Assembly: GCA_035293765.1 (NCBI GenBank)
Contig: DATGMF010000065.1
Location: forward strand, 310,001 to 374,000
Length of the DNA stretch: 64,000 bases
Origin: DASRHT01 sp035293765
Lineage (GTDB): Bacteria; Chloroflexota; Ktedonobacteria; Ktedonobacterales; Ktedonobacteraceae
Direction: 5' to 3'
Below the pieces are notes generated by a model that worked only from the letters and a program-made list of their open reading frames with translations, was not told the DNA's origin and ran no database searches. Every line of letters begins with the position of its first letter. The stretch's first letter is position 1. This document shows positions 26,245-35,344 of this stretch, piece by piece. The translations under genes and the position numbers were made by a program.

Positions 26245-27146
26245 GTGCATCTATCGCATCTGGAGAAAAAACAAAGCTTCATACGTCAACGCCCAGCTTT
26301 TTAGGCATCTTGCGGGGCGAATTGCTCAAGATTTCTCGCCAATGGGCAACCTGGCTGCTGCTGCTGCTGTGGCTGGGCGTTATTTGTCTGCCCTATCTGC
26401 TCATCTTCACTTCGCCTGATATTAAAGATATCTTGCTCCATCATGCGTTGCCGTTTTTCTATAACCGGACGGAAGGGAACCTGGCCGTATTGCGCGTGTT
26501 CAGCGGCTTTTTCCTCATCATCCTGACTGCCAGTGTGATAGGTCTGGAATATCAGCTCGGTACTATCCGTCTCCTGCTGGCGCGTGGCGTCGGGCGCTTA
26601 CAGTTGCTAGGGATAAAGTTGCTGACTGTCGTCCTTGTGGCGCTGGCGTTGCTGGTCGTCGGTCTCCTGCTGAACGTGCTGCTAACATACCTGCTCGTCT
26701 TGCTGGTCACAGGTGGCCTGGACCCGCTGCAATCGCTCACGCCGGCATTCTGGGCTGATATACGCCTGTACGTGGTGACGATTATGATCAGTATGGGCGT
26801 GACCATCCTGATGGCGACCGCGATGTCCGTGATAGGCCGCTCGCTGACGATTGGCCTGAGCGCGGCCCTGATCTGGTTCCCGGTTGACAATATTGGGACG
26901 CTCATTATGGAGCTTGCCAATCGCATTACTCATAACGACTTCTGGTTGAACGTGACCGCCTATTTCCTCGGTCCCAATTTGAATATGCTGGCAAAAACGC
27001 TTTTGCCAGATGGCGCTCAGGATATTGGAGCTTCGCCTCTGGTGAAGGTCGATAGCAATCATATCCTGCTCGTCGCTCTTGTCTACGCGCTTATCTTCAT
27101 CGTCACGGCCACCGTGCTCACATGGAGGCGCGACGTCAAGGAGTGA
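26241..27146 (+). CDS. ABC-2-type permease
   Basis: A 301-residue membrane subunit with about six membrane helices (roughly 35-55, 80-105, 120-155, 180-205, 225-245, 275-295). GTG start at 26241 follows AAGGAGG and overlaps the ATPase stop (GTGA). Its C terminus overlaps or abuts the second ATPase. With the preceding gene it forms a two-component exporter; the cargo cannot be told. Confidence 0.85.
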   Translation: MSASIASGEKTKLHTSTPSFLGILRGELLKISRQWATWLLLLLWLGVICLPYLLIFTSPDIKDILLHHALPFFYNRTEGNLAVLRVFSGFFLIILTASVIGLEYQLGTIRLLLARGVGRLQLLGIKLLTVVLVALALLVVGLLLNVLLTYLLVLLVTGGLDPLQSLTPAFWADIRLYVVTIMISMGVTILMATAMSVIGRSLTIGLSAALIWFPVDNIGTLIMELANRITHNDFWLNVTAYFLGPNLNMLAKTLLPDGAQDIGASPLVKVDSNHILLVALVYALIFIVTATVLTWRRDVKE

Positions 27147-27151
27147 GGGAG

Positions 27152-28153
27152 GTGCTACAGGAATCGCCCGCAGTCGAAGTCAAAAATTTACGCAAGGAAT
27201 TCCTTGCTGAAGGGCTGAGCTTTGCTAGACGCGCTAGCGGCGTTGCCCTTCAGAATTTAAAAGTCTATCATCAGCTCGTCGCGGTGGATGACATTAGCTT
27301 TGTCATGCACCGTGGCGAGGCTTTCGGCTTTCTTGGCCCCAACGGAGCAGGAAAAAGTACTATTGTCAAGATCATCACCGGCCTGGTCAAACCCACATCT
27401 GGAACAGTCAGAGTGCTGGGGCGGCCCCTCAATGATATGGAGATGCGACGCAGCGTTGGCTATCTGCCGGAGCTGCCTAATTTTCACCGCTGGCTGCGGA
27501 CGCAAGAGTTTCTGGAGTTCCACGGGCGACTCTATGGGCTACACGGTGCTGCTCTAGCTAAACGGTGCGCCGAAGCGCTGGCGCTCGTTGGTCTGGAAGG
27601 ACGCGAGCAGCAGAAGCTAGGGGCATTTTCTAAAGGGATGCTGCAACGCATCGGCCTGGCGCAGGCGCTGCTCAATCGACCCGAGCTGATTATTCTGGAT
27701 GAGCCGGTATCCGGCCTCGATCCGGTAGGCCAGAGCGATATGCGCAACATCCTGCTGCGTCTCAAAGCGGAAGGAACCAGCGTTTTCCTTAATTCACACC
27801 AGCTTGTTGATGTTGAGATGATCTGTGATCGAGTGGCGATTATCAATCGGGGCAAGCTCTTGAAAATAGGGCCGCCCCAGTCGCTTTTCGATGAACCCCT
27901 TACAGTGGAACTGCATGTGGATCGGGTGCGCGACGAACTGCTGCATCATCTTGGCTCTCTCTCCCTGGCCGTCCGGCAGGTTGAGGATAAGCCATCACAC
28001 CTGCTTGTCGAAGTGCAAAATGAGGAGCAGGCAGCCGATATTGCCGCTGGCGTTCACTCCTGCGGGGCACGGCTCTATATGATGATCCCGCATGGTCGCT
28101 CGCTCGAAGATCTCTTTTTACGTACCATTGGCGCGCTGCGTCACGATCAGTAA
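27152..28153 (+). CDS. Second ABC transporter ATP-binding protein
   Basis: A 333-residue ATPase. Walker A GPNGAGKST lies near 62-70, the signature is SKGMLQRIG near 161-169, and Walker B is LIILDEPVSGLDP near 180-192, with SHQL as the switch. About 25 extra residues near the N terminus (EGLSFARRASGVALQNLKVYHQL) separate the first strand from the rest. GTG at 27152 is chosen for AAGGAG 8 bases upstream; ATG at 27122 would overlap the permease by 25 bases. Its own permease, next door, is broken. Confidence 0.85.
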   Translation: MLQESPAVEVKNLRKEFLAEGLSFARRASGVALQNLKVYHQLVAVDDISFVMHRGEAFGFLGPNGAGKSTIVKIITGLVKPTSGTVRVLGRPLNDMEMRRSVGYLPELPNFHRWLRTQEFLEFHGRLYGLHGAALAKRCAEALALVGLEGREQQKLGAFSKGMLQRIGLAQALLNRPELIILDEPVSGLDPVGQSDMRNILLRLKAEGTSVFLNSHQLVDVEMICDRVAIINRGKLLKIGPPQSLFDEPLTVELHVDRVRDELLHHLGSLSLAVRQVEDKPSHLLVEVQNEEQAADIAAGVHSCGARLYMMIPHGRSLEDLFLRTIGALRHDQ

Positions 28154-28163
28154 GGGAGAGAGT

Positions 28164-28610
28164 ATGGGAGTGTTGTTAATCGCGCGCTTTACCTTCAAAG
28201 AAGTCATTCGCCGCCGCCTCTTCCTGGCCGTCTTGCTGCTGAGCATCTTCATGCTGGGCGGCTTCGCGCTGCTATTCAATTACGCCGTTGATCATTCGCG
28301 TGTTCCCACCGGTATCGATCCGCAACTCTATAGTTCCGCGCTGGGCATCTTTGCCATTGTGCCTATCATCTGGTTGGCCTACCTGCTCAGTAGCTTCATG
28401 ACGATTCGGGGCGGCGTGGTTTTTTCAACGGCGGGACTTGTAAGGCGAAGAAAAACCTGTCCTCGCCTTACAAATTGCCATCCCGCTCTACTCCATCGTT
28501 CCGGTCCAGGTGCCGGTCTGCCCATCGATTGTCAGAGGACCGACGCCTTGATCGCAGTTGATAGTGAACCTATCGAAAGATGCGCCGCCGCTGATTGTCG
28601 TTGCATTTGA
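28164..28610 (+). pseudogene. Truncated ABC permease
   Basis: After AAGGGAGAG an ATG opens a good ABC-2 permease start: VLLIARFTFKEVIRRRLFLAVLLLSIF..., one membrane helix, an external loop with YAVDHSRVP, and a second helix with IFAIVPIIWLAYLLSSF. From about 28430 the frame turns into Arg/Cys/Pro-rich, non-membrane sequence that overlaps, antisense, the end of the next gene. About 90 genuine codons remain of the usual 250 or more. The break lies at an 11-bp inverted repeat, 28438-28473. The second exporter is therefore likely non-functional unless a permease is supplied elsewhere. Confidence 0.6.
28438..28473. repeat. Inverted repeat at the permease break
   Basis: TTGTAAGGCGA at 28438-28448 and its exact complement at 28463-28473. 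It lies 15 bases past the stop of the minus-strand gene and may end that transcript; it also marks the point where the permease loses similarity. Confidence 0.5.
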
Positions 28611-29843
28611 AAACGTCCCTTCCAAATGTAAGTTTGTGAAGGGCGTAGTCGCAGGACAGGTGACCGTGATACCGTCTTTTGTGAAGGTGAATTTGGCGCT
28701 AGTGACGGTCTCCGTATACGTAAGCCTTCCGGCTTTATATGTCCCACTACACGTCTGAGTTGCGACAACAGTAGCGGCGACGCCGTTCGTTGTCCCATTA
28801 TGGGTAATCGGTTTGCCGTCGTCGTTATCGCCACAAACCGTTCCCCCCTGAGGGTCCGCGTGACCTGTGATGTGCAAGGTCTGTGTCCCGGGACCGTTTT
28901 GATTGGCCGAATTACTGAATGTGATCGTCGCCAGTACTGTGCCAGTTACATCGTCGGGCGGGGCGCCATTAGGACCGGGGGTATGAGCCTCTCCCTGTGG
29001 CACAATCGTGATCTTTGAGCCGATTTTCGTCGTATACCCATCGGCATCTTTGGCGGTAATGGTATGGTTGCCCTGCGCCCAGTTCGCATCCACCGTCAAG
29101 TCTGTCGTGACAGCCCCATCCTTGTCGCTATGAGCCGCCTGGCTCCCAGGGGCAGGCACTCCATCAAGCAGGAAGGTGATGGCTTCGGACCCTGAGAATT
29201 TTTGACCGATGACATGGAAGGTCGTGGTGGTCGAGCCTGCCGGCAGTGTACCGACTTTATAATTACTCGTCACCGTAATGACCGGCTGTGGCCGCGTGAG
29301 AATATAAATGAGCACACCGCCTCCGCCGGCTCCCAGAACCACAACAACCGCCAGTACGATCAGCAGGATTTTCAAGCCCCGGTTTGACTTCTTAGGCGCA
29401 ACCGGCGGCGTATAGGGGTAAGGAGCAGGAGCATAGGCTTGCGTAGCTTCCCCTCCCCCCGCGTACTGGGGATATGGCTGTTGTTGCGCATAGGGATAAG
29501 GAGGCGGCGTGGGAGGATAGCCCTGAGGCGCGCCACCTGTGATAGGCTGCTGGTATGGTTGCTGCTGAGCAGGCATATAGGGCGGGGGCGCAGGGAAATT
29601 CTGCGGGCTGCTACCCCCTGAGTTGGGTTGCTGATATGGTTGTTGTTGAGCAGGCATGTAAGGGGGAGGTGCAGGGAAATTCTGCGGAGAGCTACTCCCA
29701 GTGATAGGCTGCTGAGGTGGTTGCTGTGCGGGCGGGTAAGGATAGGATGGTGGTGTGTCCTGCTGCGGGGGAAATGATGGTTGCCCTGCCGCTGCAGTAG
29801 GATCTGGAGTACCCTGCCCCTGATTGCTCTCTTCGTTGGTCAT
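28488..29843 (-). CDS. Pro/Gln-rich single-span membrane protein with extracellular domain
   Basis: A 451-residue protein of unknown function. The N-terminal 155 residues are Pro/Gln/Tyr-rich and contain near-perfect tandem units around SSPQNFPAPPPYMPAQQQPY. One membrane helix follows (about 157-183). The rest is outside the cell: a beta-sandwich-like part (VTSNYKVGTLPAGSTTTTFHVIGQKF...SGSEAITFLLDG) and a second part with four Cys. The disordered cytoplasmic start could be a scaffold. ATG at 29843 has GAGAGGTG 9 bases upstream. The gene runs toward the broken permease. Confidence 0.7.
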   Translation of the reverse strand: MTNEESNQGQGTPDPTAAAGQPSFPPQQDTPPSYPYPPAQQPPQQPITGSSSPQNFPAPPPYMPAQQQPYQQPNSGGSSPQNFPAPPPYMPAQQQPYQQPITGGAPQGYPPTPPPYPYAQQQPYPQYAGGGEATQAYAPAPYPYTPPVAPKKSNRGLKILLIVLAVVVVLGAGGGGVLIYILTRPQPVITVTSNYKVGTLPAGSTTTTFHVIGQKFSGSEAITFLLDGVPAPGSQAAHSDKDGAVTTDLTVDANWAQGNHTITAKDADGYTTKIGSKITIVPQGEAHTPGPNGAPPDDVTGTVLATITFSNSANQNGPGTQTLHITGHADPQGGTVCGDNDDGKPITHNGTTNGVAATVVATQTCSGTYKAGRLTYTETVTSAKFTFTKDGITVTCPATTPFTNLHLEGTFSNATTISGGASFDRFTINCDQGVGPLTIDGQTGTWTGTME

Positions 29844-30230
29844 AGCCGTTTTCACCTCTCAAAAGGATTAGATAATTGCTGAGTCTTTAGTATACATGAA
29901 AAATACGTATGACAGTAAAAAAAGTTACCTGTACAAATTCTTCTGCGGTACTGTTAATATAGACGTTGCCGAATGGAAGACATAAAAAGATGTCTTACGC
30001 TATAAAACAATCCTCACGATTGCTGCATAGGTTTGAGGAATATGTAGCAATGTCACAGAAGCTCAGCCTTTAAGCAGACTGGAAGGATATTGTACAAGGT
30101 GAAGGTTAAGAAAATGTTGAGAAAACATTGAGGAATGGTTAAGGAAAGTAAAGAGAAATCAGACAATCACGATATTTTGCTACCGGAAGTAGCGTCTGAC
30201 GAAGAAAAAAAGAAAGAAGTATATTGTATG
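29844..30230. other. AT-rich intergenic region
   Basis: About 390 bases with no gene. On the minus strand a TATACT box near 29891-29896 probably belongs to the Pro-rich protein gene. A T-rich tract on the minus strand just after rnhB (near 30205-30215) could help end that transcript. Nothing else is recognised. Confidence 0.4.
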
Positions 30231-30929
30231 TTATAGCGTGCTGGAAGGATCTGAGAGGGGAGATTCGGCCTGAGCAAAAAGGCTAAACAGCTCGCGTACG
30301 GGAGCGAAGCTATGACGATGGTAGGGAGTGGCCCCGTGTGCGTGGAGGGCGGCGAGATGGGCTTCGGTACCGTATCCCTTATGCTGATCAAAGCCATAGA
30401 GGGGATACGCCTCGTGCAACCGGAGCATCAGGTGATCGCGGGTAACTTTGGCGATAATGGAAGCTGCGGCGATAGAGAGACAACGAGCGTCTCCCTTGAT
30501 AATCGAGCGTTGTGGCAGGGCGATGGTGGGCAGGAGTAGAGCATCTAAGAGCAGCGCCTGGGGAGCGGGTGAGAGCTGGGCAAGCGCGGTCTGCATCGCA
30601 TATTTCGTAGCCTGTAGAATGTTGCGCTCGTCAATCATTTCAACCGAGCCAACGCCGACGCTCACAGCCAGCGCGTGCTGAATAATCACATCGTAGAGGC
30701 GTTCCCGGTTTAGTCGCGTGACCTGCTTGGAGTCCTGAACGCCCGCGAGCTGTTCTATGAGCCGCGTTGTATCGCCTGCGAGGGGAAGAATCACGGCGGC
30801 AGCCACCACCGGCCCGGCGAGGCATCCGCGTCCAGCTTCATCCAGGCCCGCCACAAAGGAATAGCCCTGTGCGAACAGGGCCATTTCTTCCTCTAATGTG
30901 GGCATTGCTTTAGGCTTAGGCGTTATCAT
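30231..30929 (-). CDS. rnhB: Ribonuclease HII
   Basis: Removes RNA from RNA-DNA hybrids and single ribonucleotides from DNA. The catalytic Asp and Glu are in GLDEAGRGCLAGPVVAAAV (about 28-46); a further Asp is in LLLDALLL, and the last in KVTRDHLM. At 232 residues it is normal. The ATG lies inside the end of rplS, an overlap of 14 bases, so the two are coupled, a neighbour pair seen widely. Confidence 0.95.
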   Translation of the reverse strand: MITPKPKAMPTLEEEMALFAQGYSFVAGLDEAGRGCLAGPVVAAAVILPLAGDTTRLIEQLAGVQDSKQVTRLNRERLYDVIIQHALAVSVGVGSVEMIDERNILQATKYAMQTALAQLSPAPQALLLDALLLPTIALPQRSIIKGDARCLSIAAASIIAKVTRDHLMLRLHEAYPLYGFDQHKGYGTEAHLAALHAHGATPYHRHSFAPVRELFSLFAQAESPLSDPSSTL

Positions 30930-31389
30930 CGGCAGTGCTGATTGCAGCGGCTTTTGCTTCAGCCCGTGCGGCCTGCGCAGCTTCTTTTTCTGCTACCTGT
31001 TTGGCAGTCATCGGACGTAGCTCTTTCAAGCGAGCCGCCTTGCCGGTAAGACCACGCAAATAGTAGAGCTGTTTGCGGCGTACGCGAGCGTGGCGTAGCA
31101 CTTCAATCTTCTCAATACGGGGAGAATGAATTAAGAATGTGCGTTCAACGCCAACGCCATTGGTGATGCGGCGTACAGTAAAGTTGCGGTTGACGCCGCC
31201 GCCACGGATGCGCATAACGATACCTTCAAACGGCTGAAGGCGCTCGCGGTTCCCCTCAACGACTTTCACTTGCAGGCGAACAGTATCGCCCGACTTAATT
31301 TCTGGTATGTCCTTCCGTAACTGAGCACTTTCGACAGCGTCAAGCAACGCCCGGCCTGCTGGCTTCGTTACAGCTTCTTTGTCGGCCAT
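30916..31389 (-). CDS. rplS: 50S ribosomal protein L19
   Basis: Large-subunit protein at the subunit interface. The core (PEIKSGDTVRLQVKVVEGNRERLQPFEGIVMRIRGGGVNRNFTVRRI to ARVRRKQLYYLRGLTGKAARLKE) is typical. At 157 residues it is about 40 longer than most L19, with a short N-terminal extension and an Ala/Lys/Glu-rich C-terminal tail. It overlaps rnhB. Confidence 0.97.
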   Translation of the reverse strand: MADKEAVTKPAGRALLDAVESAQLRKDIPEIKSGDTVRLQVKVVEGNRERLQPFEGIVMRIRGGGVNRNFTVRRITNGVGVERTFLIHSPRIEKIEVLRHARVRRKQLYYLRGLTGKAARLKELRPMTAKQVAEKEAAQAARAEAKAAAISTADDNA

Positions 31390-31463
31390 CCCTTTAACCT
31401 CCTATGCGCTCATTGCTCGGCGACGGTGAACAGATAGAGTGGCGGAGCATTGGGCGCGAGAAC

Positions 31464-31730
31464 TTACTTTGCGTTAAGCTGTTTCATCAGGCGTGACTTG
31501 CGGCGAGCCGCATTTCTCTTATGAATGACGCCCTTCTTGGCGGCGCGGTCCAACTCGCTGACAGCGGCCCTGACAGCGGCTGTGGCGTCCTCCGCCTGTG
31601 TGCTGGTGCTGGCGATTGCCGCACGAGCTTTGGTGACCTGTGTTTTTACAAGCGATTTAATGCTGCGATTATGTGCGCGGCGCTTCTGCTCCTGGCGCAT
31701 GCGCTTCTCAGCAGCGGCATTATTGGGCAT
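31464..31730 (-). CDS. rpsT: 30S ribosomal protein S20
   Basis: Small-subunit protein that binds 16S rRNA 5' domain. The start at 31730, MPNNAAAEKRMRQEQKRRAHN, gives 88 residues, the usual size, with GGGGAGGA about 11 bases upstream; an in-frame start at 31778 would add unrelated residues. The rest (SIKSLVKTQVTKARAAI, GVIHKRNAARRKSRLMKQL) is typical. Monocistronic. Confidence 0.97.
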   Translation of the reverse strand: MPNNAAAEKRMRQEQKRRAHNRSIKSLVKTQVTKARAAIASTSTQAEDATAAVRAAVSELDRAAKKGVIHKRNAARRKSRLMKQLNAK

Positions 31731-31851
31731 GTGAGTCTTAATCCTCCCCGAAACGTCTGCCCCTTCTCTATGGGCCAATTGATGAAAATGCCGACAACCT
31801 TGTCGGACTCAGTGTAGTGCCCGTAGATTATAGCAGAAGCCCTCTGGATAT

Positions 31852-31920
31852 GTCAAACAAAAAACAGATGTCCTGTAGGGGCAGGGCTGGCCCCTGCCCT
31901 GGCAGGGTCAAACAAAAAAC
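31852..31920. repeat. GTAGGGGC element flanked by 14-bp direct repeats
   Basis: GTCAAACAAAAAAC occurs exactly at 31852-31865 and 31907-31920. Between them is a GTAGGGGCAGGG...CCCCTGCCC hairpin of about 40 bases. The layout is that of a small insertion with target duplication, although a tandem duplication would look the same. Confidence 0.5.
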
Positions 31921-31924
31921 GGTT

Positions 31925-31966
31925 CCCTGGACAGGCGGGCGCAAAACGGACTTTACCTGTCCAGGG
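31925..31966 (-). terminator. Hairpin after the L,D-transpeptidase gene
   Basis: CCCTGGACAGG at 31925-31935 pairs perfectly with CCTGTCCAGGG at 31956-31966. It lies 12 bases after the stop on the minus strand. No T tract. Confidence 0.4.
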
Positions 31967-31977
31967 GGATTAAACAA

Positions 31978-33690
31978 CTAATAAATGATCACAGCCGTTC
32001 CATAGCCGGTATTATGGTAGAGCCAACCTGCCAGATCTTCCTGAACATTGATGCAGCCGTGGCTGCCATTGTACGAGAACTGGACGTCGCCGCTGCTATC
32101 GAAATGCGGGAAATTGGTGCCTGGACCATAGTTTGCCCGCCACCAGCTATCATGGAAGAAGTAGCCGCCATCGTGATACTCCATCGCGAAATTGATCTTG
32201 GTATCAGGATACCAGAAGGCCGAACCCTTTGGCTCGCTTGACTTAAAGACGGTCGGCGATTCGCGGAAGAAGATATGCCAGTAGCCTGGCAGCGATGGCT
32301 TATCGTACTGCCCTGAAGTGATGTAGAACGCTTTGACAAGCTGACCATTCTGATAGAGCCGCAGCGTTTGCTCGACCAGCGATACTACAATCACTTGCCC
32401 GGAAGTAATGCCATAGCTCTGCATCAAGTGCATATCGGCAGCGTGAGGCTGATTGTAAGGCGTATTATCGCTGTAGTCGGCCTCCATTGCTTTCAAATGC
32501 TGCATGTCGGTATTGATGAGATCGATAGCGGCCATATAGTCGTCCTGCGTCTGTGCAGTCTGCACGGCATAGTCCGCGTCGGAGCCGATGCCCTGCTGAT
32601 CATACTCGTAATCTAGCCGGTAAGAGCCGCCATTATAGGCGTCGTGATAGACGTGGCTGCTGCCCCAACTGGCGACCTCTTGATGGAACTGGCTCAACAG
32701 ATAGTTCGTCTTGCCTTTGAGGAGGGGAAACTGGACCGAAGCGAGGTCTTTGTCGATTTGCGCTGAGACCTTCAGGAAGTCGCTCAGCGTTTGTGCCGCG
32801 TCGAGAGATGCCTGATCTGTATCGAGGCTTTTCTTATAGGCAGTGACATCCATCCCGTACTGGCTCATCTGCTGGATGTAGCCGGTAAATTCCCTGATCT
32901 TGGCTGCGCCCACATAGGGAATAGCCTGGGTCGAGAGGGCAACGGTTTCCAGTAATTGCGTATTGACCTGATCGGTGATCTGGGTAAAATCCTCTGGCTT
33001 ACTGGCCTGATCGAAGAGATCCTGATCGTACTGTTCCTGCTGTTCGAGGGCAGTCGTGTCCAGGTGCGAGGCTTTCAGTTGTTTGATAATCTGTTGTAAT
33101 GAGGTTAATTTATCGTGCGCCGGACCCATCAAGCGCAGCGCCTCAATAGAGGTTTTGGCGTTATCACTGATCTGGATATAGTTTTTGGGATACTGGGCCT
33201 GGGCCATCAGGCTCTGATCCTGGGCAAGCTGGTCGGCAAAAATTTTGATCTCATTAAATCCTTGAGCCTGTCTCTGAGCCAGGATATTTCCCAGCGTTTG
33301 CAGATCGATGGTGGCCTGATAATCGGATTGCTGCGTGCTTTGCGCTTCCAGTCCGCGCACCTGGGTGGTCAGCATCGCATAGCGTTGGGCCAGATTTGTA
33401 TAATAGTCTGTTGCGGGCTGATTTGAAAAAACGGTGAGAGGTGCAGTAGTGCGGCTCAACGTTGTTGCCTGGCTCAGAATAGGTTGCAGCGTGGCGCTGG
33501 GAACGCCGATATCTCTGGCCTGCGCCAGCACCTGATCGAGCGCAGTTTTGTTCTGCTGCGCTTGCTGTTGCATTTGCAGCGTTTGTGGATCGCTGCCACA
33601 TGCGCTCAAAAACAGTAGTAGCAGCAGCGCAATGCTGATCGCGAGCATCCCTTTGCGCGTGCGCTGTCTGGAAATGATGAGGTTTGCCAT
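31978..33690 (-). CDS. L,D-transpeptidase lipoprotein (YkuD fold)
   Basis: A 570-residue exported enzyme that forms non-classical peptidoglycan cross-links. A signal peptide ends in the lipobox LSAC, with the lipid-bearing Cys near 31. A long, helical, Gln/Asp-rich region (about 40-400) may be a spacer. The C-terminal YkuD domain (VIVVSLVEQTLRLYQNGQ onward) has the catalytic motif SHGCIN with Cys near 546. A Trp/Tyr-rich loop, PGTNFPHFDSSG, precedes it. The start at 33690 is preferred over 33750 because it directly begins MANLIISRQRTRKG before the hydrophobic core and has AGGAGG upstream. Confidence 0.85.
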   Translation of the reverse strand: MANLIISRQRTRKGMLAISIALLLLLFLSACGSDPQTLQMQQQAQQNKTALDQVLAQARDIGVPSATLQPILSQATTLSRTTAPLTVFSNQPATDYYTNLAQRYAMLTTQVRGLEAQSTQQSDYQATIDLQTLGNILAQRQAQGFNEIKIFADQLAQDQSLMAQAQYPKNYIQISDNAKTSIEALRLMGPAHDKLTSLQQIIKQLKASHLDTTALEQQEQYDQDLFDQASKPEDFTQITDQVNTQLLETVALSTQAIPYVGAAKIREFTGYIQQMSQYGMDVTAYKKSLDTDQASLDAAQTLSDFLKVSAQIDKDLASVQFPLLKGKTNYLLSQFHQEVASWGSSHVYHDAYNGGSYRLDYEYDQQGIGSDADYAVQTAQTQDDYMAAIDLINTDMQHLKAMEADYSDNTPYNQPHAADMHLMQSYGITSGQVIVVSLVEQTLRLYQNGQLVKAFYITSGQYDKPSLPGYWHIFFRESPTVFKSSEPKGSAFWYPDTKINFAMEYHDGGYFFHDSWWRANYGPGTNFPHFDSSGDVQFSYNGSHGCINVQEDLAGWLYHNTGYGTAVIIY

Positions 33691-33869
33691 GATCCCCGGT
33701 GCCTCCTGGTGTATAAGTCCATTGGTCAAATAAAGATAATATTCAGACACTCTTAAAATGTATATAACACATAAGTCTTCTTTAATTTAAGCGGTTTATC
33801 GTCGTGATAGTAACATCATAAGAACTACTGGAACAAAAATGGTTAGAAATGATTATATAGTTTGAATAA

Positions 33870-33956
33870 TGCCACTGGCGAATCTAAGGATATAGGGGCT
33901 TTTTTCTCTCATATTTTTCGTGCCCCTACAGTTCTCTGTTCAATTCGCCAGTGGCA
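33870..33956. repeat. Nested inverted repeat between ldt and metB-like genes
   Basis: An outer perfect 14-bp inverted repeat (TGCCACTGGCGAAT at 33870-33883, complement at 33943-33956) encloses an inner AGGGGC/GCCCCT pair (33894-33899 and 33922-33927). It sits right after the metB-like stop and could end that transcript or be a small mobile element. Confidence 0.55.
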
Positions 33957-33972
33957 GGAAGAGCAAAATGCT

Positions 33973-35109
33973 CTATGCCAGCGCCTGTTCCAGGTCTGCG
34001 ATCAGGTCCTCCACGTCCTCTATGCCGACGGAGAGGCGTAGTAGCGTGTCTGTTAAGCCGCGCGCTTCGCGGATCTCTCTGGGGATGGAGCCGTGCGTCA
34101 TACTGACAGGATGGCAGACGAGGGCTTCGACTCCTCCCAGGCTCTCAGCAAAGGTAAAAATTTGGAAACGGCGTACTACTTTATCCACATCGGCAGCGGT
34201 GCCTTTAAACTGAAATGAGACCATGCCACCGAAACCGCTCATCTGGCGCCTGGCTAGCTCATAGTCGGGATGGGAGGGCAGGCCAGGATAGTAAACCTTC
34301 TCGACGCGTGGGTGCTCCGCGAGGAAGCTAGCAATGGTGCGGGCGTTCTCTTCGTGCTGGCGCATGCGCACCGCCAGGGTTTTGATCCCTCGCAGCGTCA
34401 ACCAGGCATCAAAGGGACCGGGGACGCCGCCAGCCGCATTCTGGAAGAATTTGACGGACTCATAGATTTCCTGGTTGTTCATCACCAGCACTCCGCCGAT
34501 GACGTCGCTATGCCCGTTGATATATTTGGTGGTGCTATGCACCACAATATCGGCTCCCAGGTCCAATGGTTGCTGGAAATAAGGGCTGGCAAAGGTGTTA
34601 TCTACGACGAGCAGCAGGTTATGGCGGTGGGCGATATCCGCGACGGCTTTGATGTCGATGAGCCGCAGCAGCGGATTGGTGGGAGTCTCCAGCCAGATCA
34701 GCTTGCTATTGGGGCGGATCGCCTTTTCATAATCGGCAACGTTGCTGGCTGTGACATACGATGTTGCGACGTTATAGCGGCTCATCACCTTCTCAAAAAT
34801 GCGGTAACTGCCGCCATAAAGATCGTCGCAGGCAATCATATGCTCGCCCGCGTTTAACAGACTGAGGATCGCGTTCTCCGCCGCCATTCCCGAAGCAAAC
34901 GCCAGGCCATATTTACCGTTTTCAAGAGCCGCTATACACGCCTCCAGCGCGCTACGCGTGGGGTTGCCTGTGCGGGCGTATTCAAACCCTTTATGTTCGC
35001 CCATGCCCGCCTGGGCAAAAGTAGACGTTTGAAAAATAGGAGTCATGATCGCGCCTGTCGAGGGATCAGGTTCCTGGCCTGCATGAATGGCCCTGGTTGA
35101 AAATTTCAT
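33973..35109 (-). CDS. Cystathionine gamma-synthase/lyase-family enzyme
   Basis: PLP-dependent trans-sulfuration enzyme, 378 residues. The PLP Lys is Lys195 in HSTTKYINGHSD; the phosphate-binding and cofactor motifs are YARTGNPTRSALE (Tyr44, Arg46 of the partner subunit), GLAFASGMAA and VVDNTFASPYFQQPLDLGAD. Sequence alone does not separate synthase (MetB) from lyase (MetC, CTH) activity; no other met genes are adjacent. A -10 box (TATAAT on the minus strand, 35161-35166) lies about 50 bases upstream. No SAM-riboswitch core is seen. Confidence 0.85.
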   Translation of the reverse strand: MKFSTRAIHAGQEPDPSTGAIMTPIFQTSTFAQAGMGEHKGFEYARTGNPTRSALEACIAALENGKYGLAFASGMAAENAILSLLNAGEHMIACDDLYGGSYRIFEKVMSRYNVATSYVTASNVADYEKAIRPNSKLIWLETPTNPLLRLIDIKAVADIAHRHNLLLVVDNTFASPYFQQPLDLGADIVVHSTTKYINGHSDVIGGVLVMNNQEIYESVKFFQNAAGGVPGPFDAWLTLRGIKTLAVRMRQHEENARTIASFLAEHPRVEKVYYPGLPSHPDYELARRQMSGFGGMVSFQFKGTAADVDKVVRRFQIFTFAESLGGVEALVCHPVSMTHGSIPREIREARGLTDTLLRLSVGIEDVEDLIADLEQALA

Positions 35110-35160
35110 TAATGTTCTCCCGCATAGCCCATTCTACAATGATGGGCCATTTGTAATGTA

Positions 35161-35166
35161 TTATAC
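35161..35166 (-). promoter_or_regulatory. -10 box of the cystathionine gamma-synthase-type gene
   Basis: TATAAT on the minus strand, about 50 bases before the ATG. The -35 at the right distance is poor. Confidence 0.35.
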
Positions 35167-35344
35167 GTCCAGCGTAAGAACTCACCGAGTCGAGGTAGGA
35201 GGCCCATATGCCTTCAGACTTATGGAAGGAATGCCGAGTCCTTCTCTCGCGGAGAGGGAGGGGCATGCCTGCCTCAATCCCCTTGCGGGGAGCCGTTTTG
35301 GATTGGGAACGGCTAAACCCCTACCACCGCAAGGTGGCGTCATG

